Assembly (NCBI GenBank): GCA_024281135.1
Contig: JAMXLG010000060.1
Span: 1-5,857 of the forward strand
Reading direction: 5' to 3'
DNA: 5,857 nucleotides
DNA from: Vulcanimicrobiia bacterium
GTDB lineage: Bacteria; Eremiobacterota; Eremiobacteria; Baltobacterales; Baltobacteraceae
This document shows, piece after piece, positions 5,793 to 5,857 of this stretch. Position 1 is the first letter of the stretch. Each line of letters begins with the position of its first letter. The notes below the pieces were generated by a model. It saw only the letters and a program-made list of their open reading frames with translations, searched no databases and was not told the DNA's origin. A program made the position numbers and the translations under genes.

Positions 5793-5857
5793 ATGGATCG
5801 AAACGGCGAGCAAGGATTCACCCTGATCGAGATGATGATTGTTGTTGCAATCATCGC
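5793..5857 (+). CDS. Type IV prepilin / pseudopilin, N-terminal fragment (3' end outside window)
   Basis: The 21 visible codons read MDRNGEQG followed by FTLIEMMIVVAII. This is the class III (type IV prepilin) signal: cleavage by prepilin peptidase between Gly8 and Phe9, N-methylation of Phe9, and the invariant Glu at mature position 5 (Glu13). It then opens the hydrophobic helix that anchors the subunit in the membrane and packs the pilus core. The 8-residue leader is within the usual length for type IVa pilins and pseudopilins, but it holds Asp2 and Glu6 and only one Arg, so it lacks the usual net positive charge. The ATG start contrasts with the GTG/TTG starts of the four genes before it. 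Whether it is a major pilin, minor pilin or GspG-like pseudopilin cannot be told without the C-terminal part. Confidence 0.93.
   Translation, partial: MDRNGEQGFTLIEMMIVVAII

Noticed and set aside
1..5857. CRISPR arrays, tRNA or rRNA genes, insertion sequences, phage or defence genes.
   Set aside because: No direct-repeat/spacer pattern, cloverleaf-like sequence, terminal inverted repeats with a transposase, or defence-type domains were seen; the window is covered by housekeeping and pilus genes.

Overview
The window is a fully bacterial, gene-dense stretch with every supported gene on the + strand. It looks moderately GC-rich by eye. It carries the 3' end of ftsZ, a flavin-dependent thymidylate synthase gene (thyX), a 172-base intergenic region with a clear intrinsic terminator, and then a tight type IV pilus (T4P) operon: pilB/gspE-type assembly ATPase, pilT-type retraction ATPase, pilC/gspF-type platform protein, a group 3 (SigB/SigF/FliA-like) sigma factor, and the first 21 codons of a type IV prepilin.

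The host cannot be fixed from the sequence. FtsZ shows a free-living bacterium. ThyX is of the long type whose signature begins THR rather than RHR. The start of thyX carries a copy of a palindromic repeat that, when translated, reads HPEPVEG and is scattered through many environmental genomes. The pilB-pilT-pilC order occurs in several phyla (Myxococcus-type and others). A little-cultured phylum such as Eremiobacterota is a guess only.

Layout: 1-300, ftsZ C-terminus with its conserved tail peptide. 304-1131, thyX, starting 3 bases after the ftsZ stop, with a repeat-derived N-terminus. 1132-1303, no gene: a perfect AT-rich dyad just after the thyX stop, a strong terminator at 1180-1209, and at best a weak promoter. 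1304-5748, four genes joined by 4-base overlaps or a 1-base gap, all with GTG or TTG starts. 5749-5792, a short leader with a stem-loop and a good ribosome binding site. 5793-5857, an ATG-started prepilin cut by the window edge.

How the genes work together: PilB powers pilin addition, PilT powers pilin removal and retraction, and PilC is the inner-membrane platform on which both motors act. The prepilin is the first candidate substrate. The odd member is the sigma factor. It is translationally coupled to pilC and sits directly before the prepilin, which suggests a dedicated transcription switch for the pilus (or for a competence or secretion programme built on it). This is the most interesting point in the window, and its regulon is inference.
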